This document shows, piece by piece, positions 1 to 12,450 of a DNA stretch of 64,000 nt (the stretch's first letter is position 1; the number at the start of each line of letters is the position of its first letter). Below the pieces are notes generated by a model, which was given only the letters and a program-made list of their open reading frames with translations, was not told the origin of the DNA and did no database searches. The stretch is from Parvularia atlantis (Eukaryota > Opisthokonta > Rotosphaerida): the NCBI GenBank assembly GCA_943704415.1, contig CALSCO010000649.1, positions 1-64,000 on the forward strand, in the 5' to 3' direction. The position numbers and the translations under genes were made by a program.

Positions 1-70
1 CCCCCTCCCCCCAAAGCCCACGCGCACCCGCCCCGACGCCCACCGCCCAAGCACCGTATCACCCGCGCAC

Positions 71-2639
71 CTTGTTCTCAACCATGGGGTAAAAGACCCA
101 GGTGTACATGCTCTGCTGGTTAATGAGCACGGTTGTGTTGGACGAGCCGGCGGGTTTGGGCCGCGGCGTCTTGCCGTCGTCCGACGAGGTCTGCACAAGC
201 GTGCGCGCTCAGCCATAATGCACACACGCGTATGCGAGCGCACCCGCCGCGGCTCTATCGGCGAATCGTCGTCGTACGCATCGTAGATGTCCATGTCACC
301 GAGCCTGTGCGCGGCGACGGTCAGGGTGCGCAGCACCGGCACATTGGCAACGCACGCCGACGAGATCGAGTCCGTCGACGTCATGCGCCCGCTCAACGGC
401 GACGGCGCGGGCGTGCGGTTGCTGCCGCTCGACGTCGGCAGCTTGCTCTGCGCCACGGCGTCAGGAGCCTTGCACACCACCCGCGCAAACGGACACACCC
501 CAGAGGCGCGCCGCACAATTGCCTTGGCCGATGGCGCCGAAGCTGACGCGGTCGCTGTCGTGGCCACGGCAGCCGAGGCGGTGGAGAGCGACGTCGCGGT
601 CACGGGCGCCCGCGTAAACGACAGGCCGTTGCCCTCGGCCGCGACCGACGGCTGCGGCGTGGCGACAGGGATCTCGGGCGTGCTGCTGCTGCCGCCCTCG
701 GCCGGCTCCGTCGCCCTGCCCGCCGCGCCGTCCTCGAGCACGCTCAGGCCCAGGTACGTCGCGAGCAGCGTGCTGAACGACTGCGCCTGCGCCTTGCGGT
801 CGCGCTCGCGCACGGTCGCCTTGGCCACGTCCACCGCCCTAGGCGCACGCACAACCGTCAGTCCCTCGCGCACGCAGGCACAGCCGCACGTACCGCTCGT
901 AGATGGCCGTGCTGCAGACCGAGTTGAGCTGGTCAAAAAGGCTCGCGACCACCGGCAGCGGGTCGGGCTTCTCGATCGTCGACCGCAGGTAGTCCATGAT
1001 GAGGCGCTTCGAGTGGCGCCGCCGCAGCAGAAAGTCGAGCAGCTGCCCCTGTACCCCTCGCTTGAGCGCGATCATCACACGCTGCAAGCGCAACCGCCGC
1101 CACGCACCGGCTCGGCAAACTTGCCGTTGATAAAGTTGGGTAGCGACACCGTCACCGTCCACAGCAGGCCCTGGTCCCACGCGATGATGATGTCGGGCTG
1201 GAAGACAAACCAGCGCTCGCCCTCGGCGACTGGCCGGCGTCAGCAGCGGCCATTGAGCCAGCACGCCGTGTACGCACAGGGCACGACCTCGGCGCCGCTG
1301 CTGGGCGCGTCGCCGCGGATGAGCGGCACGGGCGGGATGGCCGCGGGCGACGTGACGGGCCGCGCCGGCGAGGGCCCGCGAATATCGTACACAGTCGTGA
1401 GCTGTGCACGAGCGTCAGCCGCGGGAGCGACCGCGCGCGGTGCAGCCGCACCTTGGTCAGCAGATTGTGAACGAGCATAAGGTTGTCGGCAAAGTTGACC
1501 GAGTAGCTACCCGGCGACGACAGCGGGATCGGCTGGTGCTTGATCACGTTGTCGCGCGTGATCTGGTACACGACGACTTCGGGCGGCGTGGTCAGGTGGT
1601 TGACGTGGACGCAGTACACGCGGCCGTAGCTGTGCGCGCGTCAGCACGCACTTACGCACACACACACACCACGCCCACAACGCACATCAGCGCCAGGCAG
1701 ATATCGCGCTGCGGCAGCTTGACGTTGCGCGCGCTGTCGGGCAGGACGATGTCGAGCTTGGGCAGCTTGTTGATCGCGCCGCCCTTGACCTGGAAAAAGT
1801 ACAGCGTGTTATGCAGCGAACCGGTCGACAGCGCGAGAATCTTGCTCTCGGGCTTGGCGCACGCGCAGAGTCGTTTAGCTGTCATGCAAGCGCAGCCAGC
1901 CCGCCCCAATGGCGCACCGAGTAGACCTGCCAGTTGATCGCGAGCGCGACCGACTTGACAAAGCGGCAGGCGTCGCGCTCGGGCGTGACCTGCGCACGCA
2001 CCGCGCTTGGCCAACGCACGGCAAATGCGCGCCGTCCGCACCTGGAACAGCTCCAGGCCGATGTTGGTGACGAGAAGGATCTCGGCGTCGGGGGTCCAGT
2101 GGAACGCGAGGATGTTTGTCGATGGCTTGGTGCTGCGGCAGGTCTGCGTGAAGGCGTAGTTGTCGGCCAGGCGGATGATCTCCTGCCGTACGTCACGCAC
2201 ACGTCACGCGCCACGTCGCACGTCCGCGCCCCACCCCTTTTGGCCGCACCAGCGTCCGTGCCGAGCGCTGCACGGCCAGCAACGCGCGGTCCTGCGACAG
2301 CTTGAGCGAGAGGATTGCGCCGCGGTTCTCGACGCTGAGTGCCCTCGTGATCAGCGGCCGAGAGGGACATCCCGCTCTGCACCGCACGCCGCACCGCAGG
2401 ACGATGTCGGCCGTGCCGTCGAGCGGCGTCACGCGCACGTCCGTGTCGCGCCGCACAACGAGGATGTGCCGGTTGGTGTCGTCGAAGAAGTGCGTCATGT
2501 CGACCTGGCACGCACGTGCACCACGCTCAGCAGCAGCAAGCGCGTCGCAGCAGCAGGCACGACGCGCCTTGTCCGGGTTGAAGGCGACGGCGTGCGCCGA
2601 CAGCACGACGCCCGGCGGCCCGTGCGCGACGAACGCCAT
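71..2639 (-). CDS. RMC1: RMC1 (Mic1/WDR98), regulator of MON1-CCZ1, 3' end beyond window
   Basis: In animals RMC1 is the third subunit of the MON1-CCZ1 complex, which activates Rab7 on late endosomes. Twelve exons can be placed: 2568-2639, 2395-2504, 2250-2334, 2042-2182, 1918-1989, 1686-1852, 1452-1629, 1278-1401, 1108-1229, 894-1048, 244-838 and 71-190. The joined product follows animal RMC1 block by block: the N-terminal beta-propeller with [18 protein letters not shown] and [14 protein letters not shown], then [33 protein letters not shown] and [13 protein letters not shown] of the Mic1 region. Exon 11 carries a long Ala/Ser/Pro-rich insert not found in animals. The start at 2639 is the first ATG of the conserved frame. 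Intron 1 uses a GC donor. The last donor at position 70 leads into an intron that leaves the window, so the C-terminus is missing. Confidence 0.93.
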
Positions 2640-2891
2640 GGGTAGCTCCTCAATATTGCGTCCCCATCCACGCGCTCTCGATGGCGGCGAAGAGCCACCG
2701 CCATGTCTGATCGGGCCGCCAGTGAGGGCGCATGTGCGAAACATGAGCGCACAGTCAGCCGTAGAAAACGCGACTTTCGCGCTGCTTCGACAAGCCAAGC
2801 GCGACGCGCGGCGCCGTCCCCCAGTTCCGCTGCTGACGTCGCGCGCCCCGCGCGCCCCGCACGCCAGCCGCACGAGGAGCCAGCACAGAGC

Positions 2892-4861
2892 ATGGACGAC
2901 AAGAAGAAGACGGAGCAGCGGCACCAGGCCATCTTCGCCGAGCTGCTCAAGCAGCCCGAGAACCGCGTGTGCTGCGACTGCCCCGAGAAGGGCCCACGCT
3001 GGGCGTCGTGGGTGCGCGCGCGGACCCTGTCGTGCACGCAGGCGGCTCACGGGGGCGCACGTGCGCGCCGCCCAGAACATCGGCGCGTTCCTGTGCCTGC
3101 GCTGCGCCGGCGTGCACCGGCGCATGGGCACGCACATCTCCAAGGTCAAGTCGGTCACGCTCGACGCGTGGACGGAGGAGCAGATCGAGGTGCCGCCGTC
3201 ACAGTTCCTCGCACGTCTTCCTCACGTCACGTGCGCGCGACGCAGAGCATCCGCCACAAGGGCAACGCCGTCGTCAACGCGCAGTACAACCCGTACCCGG
3301 AGCGCCACCCGCCGCCGCCGGCCAACGACGACGCGTGCGCTGCGCCGTCTTCCCCGCGCGCGCGGTCCGATCGGCGCTGATTGGCACCATGCAGAGCGCA
3401 CGAGCAGTACATCCGCGACAAGTACGAGCGCAAGCGCTTCGCTGACGACATGGGCTCATCGCGCTCGTCAGGCATGCAGCAGCAGCAGCAGCAACGCCAC
3501 CACGAGCCGGGCCTTGTGCGTTCTCCTGTCTCCCGCGCGCGCGCTCGCGCTTGTCCCGCTCACAAGTGCGCGCAGTACGCCACGGAGCTGCGCAAGATGC
3601 GCGACATGGGCTTCACTGACATGGAGGACAACGTCGCGGCGCTGAAAAAGTCGGGCGGCGACATCAACGGCGCCGTCAACTTCCTCATCTCCCAGTCCAA
3701 GCCGGCCACGCCCGCCAACAGCGCCGGCAATCTCGACGAGCAGCGTATGGGCGTGCTCAAGTCGATGGGCTTCAAGGACGACGTGCGCGCCGTGCGCACA
3801 CTGCCATGCTGTCCCGTCTCACACGCTCACGCACGCAGCAAGCAAACCGCCGCGCGCTGCAGCAGGCCAGCGGTGACGTACAGGCCGCCGCCAAACTGCT
3901 CATGTCGTCCACGATGGGCCCCGCCCCGGGCGCGCGCCAGCCAGCGCCGCCCGCGGCCGCCCCGGCCAAGCAGGTCAACCTGCTTGGCGACGACGACCCC
4001 TTCGGCCCGCCCGTGTCGATGCCCGCGCCGGTTACGGCGAGCAGCAACAGCGGCTTTGGCGACTTTGCGTCGGGTTCGCGCTTCGCATCCGTAGCTCGCC
4101 TCGCCGCTCACACCCCCGCCCGCACAGCTCCCAAACAGCAGCAGCAACAGCAGGGCAGCTCGGGCCTGCCTAGCGACCTCTTCGGCGACTTAAGCGGCGG
4201 TGCCGCACAAGCCCAGGCCGCGCACGCCAAGACGTCCAAGACCGACATCCTCTCGCTCTACTCGTCCGGCGCGCCCGCGGGCGGCCCCGTGCAGCCGTCG
4301 CCGTTCGGTGGCATGCAGCAGCCCCAGCCCGGCTTTGGCGGCGCGTTCGGGCAGCCACAGCCGAACCCGTACGCGCAGCCGAACCCGTACGCGCAGCCGA
4401 ACCCGTACGCGCAGCCCAACCCGTACGCGCAGCCCAACCCGTACGCGCAGGTGCGTTGCTCGTCCGTGCGCGCGCACGCGCAACAATGCTCACGCGTGGC
4501 CGCGTGCAGCAGCCTGCGATGTACGGTGCCTCGGGTGGCGTGTACCCGCAGCCCGCGCCGTTCGGCGGCCCCTTTGCCCGGCCGGCCATGGCGCCCAACC
4601 CGTACGGCGCCGCGCCCCCGGCCGTGAACCTCTTCGGCGGCGCGCCCGCGCCCGGCTACAACCCGTACGGCGCCGCGCCCTCGCCCGCGGGCGCCTCGCC
4701 CTTCGGGGCCGCACCAATGGCGCCGACGCCCGCGGCCAACCCGTTCGCTGCGCGTGCGTCTGTCCACCTCGCCGTGCCGCGTTGCGCGCTGACACCGCCT
4801 CGCAGCCGCCAAGCCGGCCTCGGCAGCCGACCCGTTCTCCACCATCACGTGGGGTAAGTAA
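2892..4861 (+). CDS. ArfGAP with two UBA domains and NPYAQ-repeat tail (SMAP/Age2/Gts1-like)
   Basis: Predicted GTPase-activating protein for Arf GTPases in endosome/Golgi vesicle traffic. Nine exons: 2892-3011, 3076-3189, 3246-3334, 3395-3515, 3576-3782, 3839-4073, 4128-4450, 4510-4753, 4806-4861. The N-terminus is an ArfGAP zinc finger ([15 protein letters not shown] joined to [18 protein letters not shown], with the catalytic Arg in GVHRR), then SKVKSVTLD and [11 protein letters not shown] as in SMAP proteins. Two UBA domains follow ([20 protein letters not shown] and LKSMGFKDD spliced to the next exon). The tail holds two poly-Q runs, five PNPYAQ repeats, and DPF/NPF motifs that suggest binding to EH-domain or adaptor proteins. 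ArfGAP plus UBA recalls yeast Gts1. One intron begins GTTCGC. The stop overlaps the convergent RhoGAP stop. Confidence 0.9.
4362..4450 (+). repeat. 18-bp tandem repeat encoding PNPYAQ
   Basis: Five near-identical 18-bp units inside exon 7 of the ArfGAP gene encode consecutive PNPYAQ hexapeptides. Related NPYGAAP units follow in the next exon. A low-complexity coding repeat, probably a disordered binding tail. Confidence 0.85.
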
Positions 4862-7616
4862 GGCCGCCGCTGCGTCGCCCGCTGGCTGCGTGCCGCATAG
4901 ATGGTTTTGTGCCTTTCGCCCCCATCTTGTCCCCCGCGTGTGTACGTGCGCGACCATCGTGCTTTCTTTCAGCTGCGGGAGGACTGCTCACACTGGACAG
5001 GAGGGGAGGGCGACGGCGGCAGACACGCGGCGATGGAGGGGCGTTCACGTACCGGACTCGTCCGTCAGGTCGCTGCGACCTGACAGTCAGCGACGACAGC
5101 AGCCCACACGCAACGCCGCAGCGCACCGCAGGTGGTGCATGTCCACAAGGCTGCTGCTCCCCGACGACGTCCCTGTCGACCCCTCGTGCTGCAGCTGCTC
5201 GCGCCGGCTCTGGTTCGGGTGCTGCGCACGACGGGCGGTCAGCGCGCGGCAAGCCAGCACACAGGCCACGGCGCACGTTGTCGGTGATGTCCGAGTTCCA
5301 GCGCATGTGCAGTGCGTCGGCCGGGCGCTTGGGCGTGCGCGGCGTCCCGCGCTTCTTGCCGGCGTAGTCGGGCGTGGTCGGGCTGCTGGCATGAGCGCGG
5401 CGTGCCTTGCCCGTGGCCAGCTCGAGCTCGTCCGCCTCGGCCGCGGCCACACCGCTCGTCAGCGCGGGCTGCGACGACGACGACAGCGGGTCTGACGGCG
5501 AGCGCGCTCGTATCCTCGCGGCCCCGCTCGACAGGCCCGTGCTCGACCCGTTGTTGGTCGGCGTGATCGCGTCCTCGCCCGCGCCATCGTCCGTCGTCGC
5601 CGGCACCGCGGGCGGGACGCGCGTCGTGTCGATCATCAGCTTGGGCCGCGCGTGCTGTGAGCCCGTCGTGTTGGAGCGCTTGAGATTGGTCGGCGAGCCC
5701 GACGTGACCGTGCACGAGCCGTCGTCCGATGTCGCGTCGCCCGCACCGGTCGGCGAGCCGATCACGTACGGCTCCGACGCGTTGTAGCGCAGCGAGCGCC
5801 GCTTCTTGATGCTCGCGTGCTCGCTCGCCGCCGTCGCAACCGCGCTGCCCGGCGTGGTCGCGGACGAGGACGCAGGTGCTGGCGGGTCAAACGAGAAGTT
5901 GAAGATGCCCAGCTGCGTCGACTTGGACCGCGCCGACTTCTTGATCTGCGCCATCGCGCTGCCGTTCGTCGGCGCTGCTGCTCCTGCCGAACTTGGTGCT
6001 GCTGCTGCTGCTGCTGCTGCGGGAGCTGCGGCGGCGTCCGCTGCCTCGTCGTTGGCCCCCGACGCCGCTGCCGACGACGACGTGACCGCGCGCCGGAACA
6101 TGTTGGCGATCGACTTGGTCAGGGTCTTGGCGCGCTTGATGCTCGAGTGGCTCGTCGCGATGATGCGCTGCAGGCCCGAGGCAAACAGCGCGGCTTGCGC
6201 CTCGTCGTCGTCCTCGGCCAGCGGCGCCGTCGCGCCCGACGCGCTGTTGGACGCAGCGGCCGCAGACGACTCGGCCAGAGCCGCGAGCACGGCGGGGTCG
6301 TTGCGCGCGGCCAGCCAGAGTGAGCAGCGGAAGACGTCGTCGGCCTTGGCGACGAGCAGCTTGAGCGCGTTGACGACGAGCGAGTGCAGCTGCAGGTCGG
6401 CGATGGCCTCGCCGCGGAGCATGGCCGGCGCGAAGACGAGCGCAATGTTGGTCGTGTCCATCTTGTTGCGCCGGCGCGAGACCCTGTGCAGAAAGCGGAA
6501 GAGCGCTTCGGCCACGTTACGGTGCGCCGGCGGCAGGCACAGGTAGTACAGCTGCCACGCGTCGACCTGCTCGGCCGTCTTGTCGAGCTTGGACAGGCTC
6601 GCGGCGAAGCGCGCGAAGGTCGAGAGCAGCAGCGGCTCCTGCGCGGTCGCGTCACGTCAGCGGAGGGCGAGCAGTCGCAGGCACGGCACGCACGGGCAGC
6701 GCGCGCAGCAGCATCTTGAGCGTCGTGCTGACGTCGTGCGGGGTCATCTGGCCACTGTCGAGCTGCATCGCCTCAAGGTCGAGCTTCGGGTTCTGCGGCG
6801 CATGCGCGCGGGTGAGCGCTTGCTGCTGCACGACGCAGCGACCACGCACGAGCTCATAGGCGGCCTGCAGCTCGGCGACGCGCTTGGACGAGCCGGCGAC
6901 GCGGAACAGGCCCTCGACCGAGATGCGGTCCTCCTTGCGCAGGTACAGCAGCATCGAGTGCAGCGGCTCGGGGATCTGCAGCTTGTACGGGCCTGTGACG
7001 GCGGGCGCCTCGGCGAGGAGGCTGCGTGACGTGCCGCGTTAGCTGCTGCGCACGAGCGAGGACGAGCGACGCGAGCACCGATCGAGCGGCACAGTGAAGA
7101 CGCGCCGCCCTTCAGCCGCGTGCATCAGCGACGGCACAGTCGCGCCCGTCTTGCTGCTGCTGTGGCCGCTGCCGGTGCTGCCGGTGCTGCTGCTGCTGCC
7201 GCCGCCGCCGCCGCCCGCAATGCCGAACGCAAGGCGCATCTTGTCGAGCACCTTGTGGCCGGCCGTCTCGCCTCTGCGGCGACCACGGCGAGCGTCAGCG
7301 CCAACACGCGACGCCGACGCGACAGCGATGCAACACGGACGAAACGCAGGCAGCGTGAAACGCGCGTGCGACGCGGGTGGAACGAAGGTGTGACGACGCA
7401 CCGCTCATCCGCGAAGACGTCGACGCCGAGCCGCGCGCGCAGCTGCGCCGTGGCCCAGGCGCGCGCACACAGCTGCTCGTCTGGCGGCAGCGTCGTAAAG
7501 TGAGGCGGCTTGGGCTCGGCCGCGCCCGTCGCCGTCGACGCCGTCGTGCGCTTGCTGCTGGCGACGCTGGTCGCGGCCGAGAGCGCTGGGCTGGCCATCG
7601 TCGGCGCGATCGGCAT
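4845..7616 (-). CDS. RhoGAP-domain protein
   Basis: Predicted GTPase-activating protein for Rho/Rac-family GTPases. The RhoGAP domain spans about 7130-6380: RRVFTVPL, then an exon with VEGLFRVAGSSKRVAELQ (catalytic Arg finger in LFRVAG), LDSGQMTPHDVSTTLKMLLR, spliced at LRALP to EPLLLSTFARF, then NKMDTTNIALVFAPAMLR with the conserved Asn-Pro core. N-terminal to it is a Ser/Gly-rich stretch. C-terminal to it is a long Ala/Ser-rich region with a poly-Ala run at about 6000. The start is the first ATG in frame (7616), with an in-frame ATG at 7598. The last exon begins after an intron ending near 5088. In the frame chosen it stops at 4845, overlapping the ArfGAP stop by 17 bp; the extreme C-terminus is the least certain part. 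Confidence 0.85.
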
Positions 7617-8212
7617 CGCCCGTCTCGCTCCCCCTCTGCCGACGAATGTGAGGCGCGCAGAGGCAGGTCGCCGACGTGGTCGCGGCGCCACAAGCGAGCG
7701 GGGCCGCGGAGACGGCGGCCAAAGGAGCGAAGGCGCGGCGTGCGCAGACCCAGAAATAGACGCACGTGCGCGCGCCGCTTCACCGTCGCGAAAGGGACGC
7801 GCTCTGGGACTGTCCCGTGCTGAGGGCGCCGCACGAGCGCGGGTGACGCCAGCGAGCACGGCACGCGACGTGCGCGCGAGAGACAGGCGACAGAGCGCGC
7901 GGCGCCGAAAAGGGACGCAGCACGCGCGACGAGACAGAGCTGAGACGCGGCACCCGCACGTGCGTCGTCCCACCAGCACCACGCAGCGCCGCGCCACGCC
8001 CACGTCCGCGGCCACCACGTGCGGCCACCCGCCACGCCCACGTCTTCCGCCGTCAGCCCTCGCAGCCGCACGCGCGCCGTCCACGCGCCGCTCCAGCGAC
8101 AACCCCAAAACGGACGCAACGGCGCTGATTGGCCATGCTTGATCAACGTCACAGCCAATCACTGCTCCGTCCGCGCTGATTCGGTGTGACGTAGAACGCA
8201 GTCGGCCAATCA
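7617..8212. promoter_or_regulatory. Divergent spacer of RhoGAP and PPR genes
   Basis: About 600 bp between two divergent start codons with no convincing coding exon. The PPR-proximal 90 bp hold an ATTGG box at 8128-8132, CCAAT at 8155-8159, TGACGT at 8187-8192 and CCAAT at 8206-8210. The rest is GC-rich and probably RhoGAP 5' UTR or an unplaced 5' exon; I see no other motif. Confidence 0.55.
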
Positions 8213-11200
8213 ATGCATCGCCACGTGGTCGCGCTGCTGCTGCGCCGCGCGCGGTCGACGGTCGCGGCCGTGCCGCCGCCCGAGGCGCGGCTCGCGGCGG
8301 TGCTGCAGACGTGGCGGGCGCCGCGGCACGCGCGCATCGGCCAGCTGGACGTGCCTGCGCACGTGCCCGCGCACTGGACCGCGCCGCCCGCCGCGATCAG
8401 CCCCGACATCGGCCTCCGCGCCGCGCTGCGCCAGACCCTGCCCGAGCCGTTCACGGCGGCGTGGGCGCAGGTCGCGGAGCTGATCGAGGGCGAGCGCTAC
8501 CGCCTCGTCATGCCCGCCGTCGAGCGGCTGCGCGCGCGCAACGACGCGCCCGGTGTGCCGCGCGTCTTCTTCCAGGCCGGGCTGCTCGCGGCGATGCGGC
8601 TGGGTGACGGTGCGCGCATCCCGCGGTGCATACGGCGCGCTTACGCGTCGATGGGCACAGAGAAGCTCATGCGGCGCATCTGGACTATGTACAGACACGC
8701 CCACGCCCGCGCTACCACGCTCGACTACGTCATGCGCTACGAGGCGCTCGACCGCCTGCGCCCGTTCGGCCGCGACAAGCTCGAGCTGCTGCAGGAGATG
8801 GTCCGCGACGGCGTGCCGCGGCACGAGCTCATCTACAACTCGATCTTCGCCCGCCCCGCGCATCTCCACCCGAACGACGAGACCGCCGACTTTCTCGCGT
8901 TCATTGACATCTTCTTCAAGGACGAGACCGTGCGGCCGACAGCGGCACAGCTCAGCCACATCGTCAACGTGCGCGCGCCGCTGCTCGCTTGTGGTGCGGT
9001 GCGCTCATACGACGCGTGTGTGCGCAGCGCCTCTTCGTCAAGGCCAAGGTCCCGGGCGTCGAACGCATCGTGCTGCTCGTCCTCAACTACCTGCCGCACC
9101 TGCGCGCGCACGCGGCGGCTGACGGCGCCGACCCGCTGCTCGCCACGCGCATCGACGTCCTCGAGATGGAGACGATCGGCCTCACCAGCGGTACGCCCGG
9201 ATGGTCCGCCGAGAGCTCGATGCAGCTCGCTCGCGGCCTCTTCTTCCAGATTCTCGACGACATCGCCGCGCAGCGCCAGCAGCTCGAGGGCTCGCCCGCG
9301 CCCACCCGCGACATGCAGCTTGACCTGCTCAAGCGCGTGCAGGACCACGCCATCTGCTCTTACGCCAGGTCGGCCGGCGGCACTGTCGCGCTCAGCGTCC
9401 TGCGCGACATTGTCCCGCTGCTCGGCGACCGGCCCGCCATGGACGTGCTCGCGGCGGCGATGCAGCTCGTGCGGCGCCAGCTCACCTACGCCGGCACGGC
9501 CTCGCTGTACCACGCTAACGTCTCGGCCAGCGCCGAGGAGCCGCTGCTGCTCTGGCAGGCCGTCGTCGACTGCGCGCTGCGCACAGAAGAGCCGCTCCCG
9601 CTCAAGCTCTACAACCACATGGCGCACAGCCTCCTCAGCGTCTTCCGCGCGCCGCAGCACCTGCGTGCGCGCGACCCGAACGCGCAGGCCGTCGAGCAGC
9701 AGCAGGCCTACCCGCTCGGCCAGCGCACCGCGTACGACGCCGTGCGGGCGCTGATGGAGCACATGCGCAGCCGCGGCGTCACGCCTGACTGGCGCACGTT
9801 TCTCGTCCTGCTCGACACGCTCGCGTTCTGGCAGCCACCGCCCGGCAGCCCGCCGCAAGCCGGGACCGACGAGGTGGTGCGCGTGATGCAGGAGATGGCG
9901 GCACAGCGCATCGTCATCAGCAACAGCATGCGCATCAAGATGCTCCTCGCGTCCATCTACCGCGTGCCCGACGACGACGGCGACCAGGGCAGCATCGGCA
10001 TTGGCGCGGCCAGTGGCGACGAGAACGAGGACGAGGACGAAGCCAGAGGCGAGGGCGTGACGTCGCTCGAGGCCGTCTCGCGCGAGCTCGAGCGCGCGGA
10101 GGACATCGCGTCGTACGCCCTGCGCGAGTTTGAGGACGTGCTCGGCCACGGCAACGCCGCTGCCACCGCTGCAGTCGACGAGGACGGCGGCACGGAGCAG
10201 CCAGCAGCCCCGCGGCCTGCACGCGCGATCGCCGTCGCGCCCGCCAAGCTCGCGCACCGCTTCGTGCTCGACCCGCGCATGGAGCGCCAGCTGCGCGCGT
10301 TCCTGGTCAACATGGGGCCCGACTACGCCTCGCCGCACGAGTGCAACGCGTTCATCCGCGCGCTCGGGCGGATCGGGCGTGTCGACGAGATGGCCGCAGT
10401 GTGGAAGGACGCCATGCAGCGGCTGCCGGACGCGGCCGACCTTAGCGTGGCGACGTACGTCTACCTCAAAGCGGCCGCCTTTGCCGTCAAGGTGCTGCAG
10501 CCGCCGCTCGAGCCGGGTGTCGTCCCGACGTGCGACACGGTGAGCCCGACCGACAGCAGCGCGCAGCTCGCGCACAAGACGCTCCTGCACTTTGCCCAGG
10601 TCACGCACGCCTACGCGCGCAGCAAGGGCGCCGACGCGCCGGCGCTGCTCGCGTCCGCGTACCTGCCCCTGCTCTCGCTCTGCGCCGACAGCGGCGACCG
10701 GCGGCTGGCCGACGCCGTGCTCTGGGCCAAGGAGAACCGCTTCCCCGTGCACCAGGCGCTGCTGCGCATGCTCGCGCCGGCGTCGCTTCAGGCCGACCAG
10801 CAGCCGATCTGTGTTGAGATCGCGATGGAGCCCGCGCAGCCGCTGCCCGAGTACCTCAGCGCGCGCATCCTGCATGAGTACATCCGCGCGTGCGACGTCG
10901 GCCGGATCGAGCGCCTGGGCAGCCAGCTTGAGCCGTCGGCCGTGATCGACGTCGCAACGCTGCGGCTGCTGCGCCAGCGCTGCGCCACACTGGGCCTGCA
11001 CGAGCAGCAGGAGCGCGTGCACAAGCTGATCCAGCGCGCGCGCAACGACGCCTTCGCCGCGGTCGGCCCCGGCGCGGTCCAGGTGCACACGTTGTGTGCG
11101 CACAAGGACTTTGAGGGCGCCGTGCGCACTTTCCAGCGTATGGCGTTTATGCCGTGCAACATCGCACTGACGGACCCGCTCATCGGCCGCGTTGGTGCGT

Positions 11201-11463
11201 TGCACGCCCGTGACGTGACGCGCCTCCGTCTGACCTCGCGCCGCGCAGGCCACCGCCTCGTGTCTGCGCTCGCCAAGGAGATACGCCGCCGCGACGCCGA
11301 CGCGCGCCCCGACGCGGCGCACAGCGCGCTCATCACGATGCTGAATATGAAGTTCCCCGAGCAGCGCGCGCAGCCGTGGCTCGGGCGCCTGACCAAGCTC
11401 GCGCAGCACATTGGCCCACTCAATGTGCCCAGCACGGCCAGCAGCAGCGACGCGACCGCGTGA
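8213..11463 (+). CDS. Mitochondrially targeted PPR-like helical-repeat protein
   Basis: Probably an RNA-binding factor of mitochondrial gene expression; this is inferred from architecture, and no one-to-one homologue was recognised. The N-terminus (MHRHVVALLLRRARSTVAA) is basic and amphipathic like a mitochondrial presequence. The body of roughly 1,030 residues is alpha-helical with PPR-like units, for example VRALMEHMRSRGVTPDWRTF, VRVMQEMAAQRIVISNSMR and ECNAFIRALGRIGRVDEMAA. An acidic linker lies near 10020-10060. Three introns are placed: about 8610-8659 (GTGCGC donor), 8970-9028, and 11194-11249, each restoring the helical frame. The start is the first ATG, just after the CCAAT boxes. The stop is 50 bp from the convergent SF3A1 stop. 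Confidence 0.75.
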
Positions 11464-11513
11464 GCCTTTCCTCTTTCTTTTGTGTAAAAAAGCACGGCAC
11501 GGCACGGCACGGC

Positions 11514-12403
11514 TCACTTCTTGCGGCCGCCGCGCTCGCGCAGGAGCAGCTGCAGCTCGGGCGAGTGGTGCCCGATGTTGTAGTAGGCCAGCGTGTTCTG
11601 GTCCTTGAGCAGGCCAATGACCGGGTGGCGCAGGTTGACCTTGCCCGCGGGCACGCCCACGCGCTGCTGCAGCGCCTCCTTGAGCTGGCCCACCGTCGTC
11701 GACAGCGGCACCTCGACCTCCTCCGTTTGCCCGTTGAACTTCCACTGCTGCTGCGACTTGTCCTGCGTTGCGTGGTCAGCGGTGCGAGCAAGAGGAGGAC
11801 CGGCGCCACACCTGGTTGAGCGGCACAACGACGCGCACGGCCTCCGGCTGCGGGTGCTGCTGCAAAAAGTCCTGCAGTGCGCGACAAGGTAAGCGAAGCC
11901 GTCACACGCGACCCGCCGGCACGCACGTGCTCGGGCACGAGCGCGGCCTCGTCCGTGCGCGCGCGCTTGTTGGGGCCGTCCTCGTCCTCCTCGCCCATGC
12001 CACCCATCATGCCCGGCTGCATCGTCGGCGGCTGTACGCGCCGCCGTTAGCGATCGGCAGCGGGCCGGGCAAACCGCAGTGCCGCACCAGCATCGGCATG
12101 AGGCCCGGCATCATCGGCGGCATCGGCATGCCTGCGCGCACGCCCACGTCAGCACGCACACGCGCCGCCGCAGCGACGCGCCCATGAACGGCGCGCCCGG
12201 GTAGAACTGCGCCGCGCCCGGCGGCGCGGACATGCCCGGCATCGGCGGCATCGGCGGCATCCCGGGCATCGGCATGCCGGGCATCGGCGGCATCCCGGGC
12301 ATCGGCATCCCGGGCATCGGCGGCATCCCGGGCATCGGCAGCGGCGGCGGCGGCGCAAGCGACGGTACGGGCGGCAGCTGCGCGGGCGCCTGCTGCTGCG
12401 GCG

Positions 12404-12450
<47 letters not shown>

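Noticed and set aside
8833-11745. Very long antisense frame (about 970 codons) across the PPR-like gene.
   Set aside because: Arg/Ala/His-rich without domain content. The plus strand has the consistent helical repeats, leader and splice sites.
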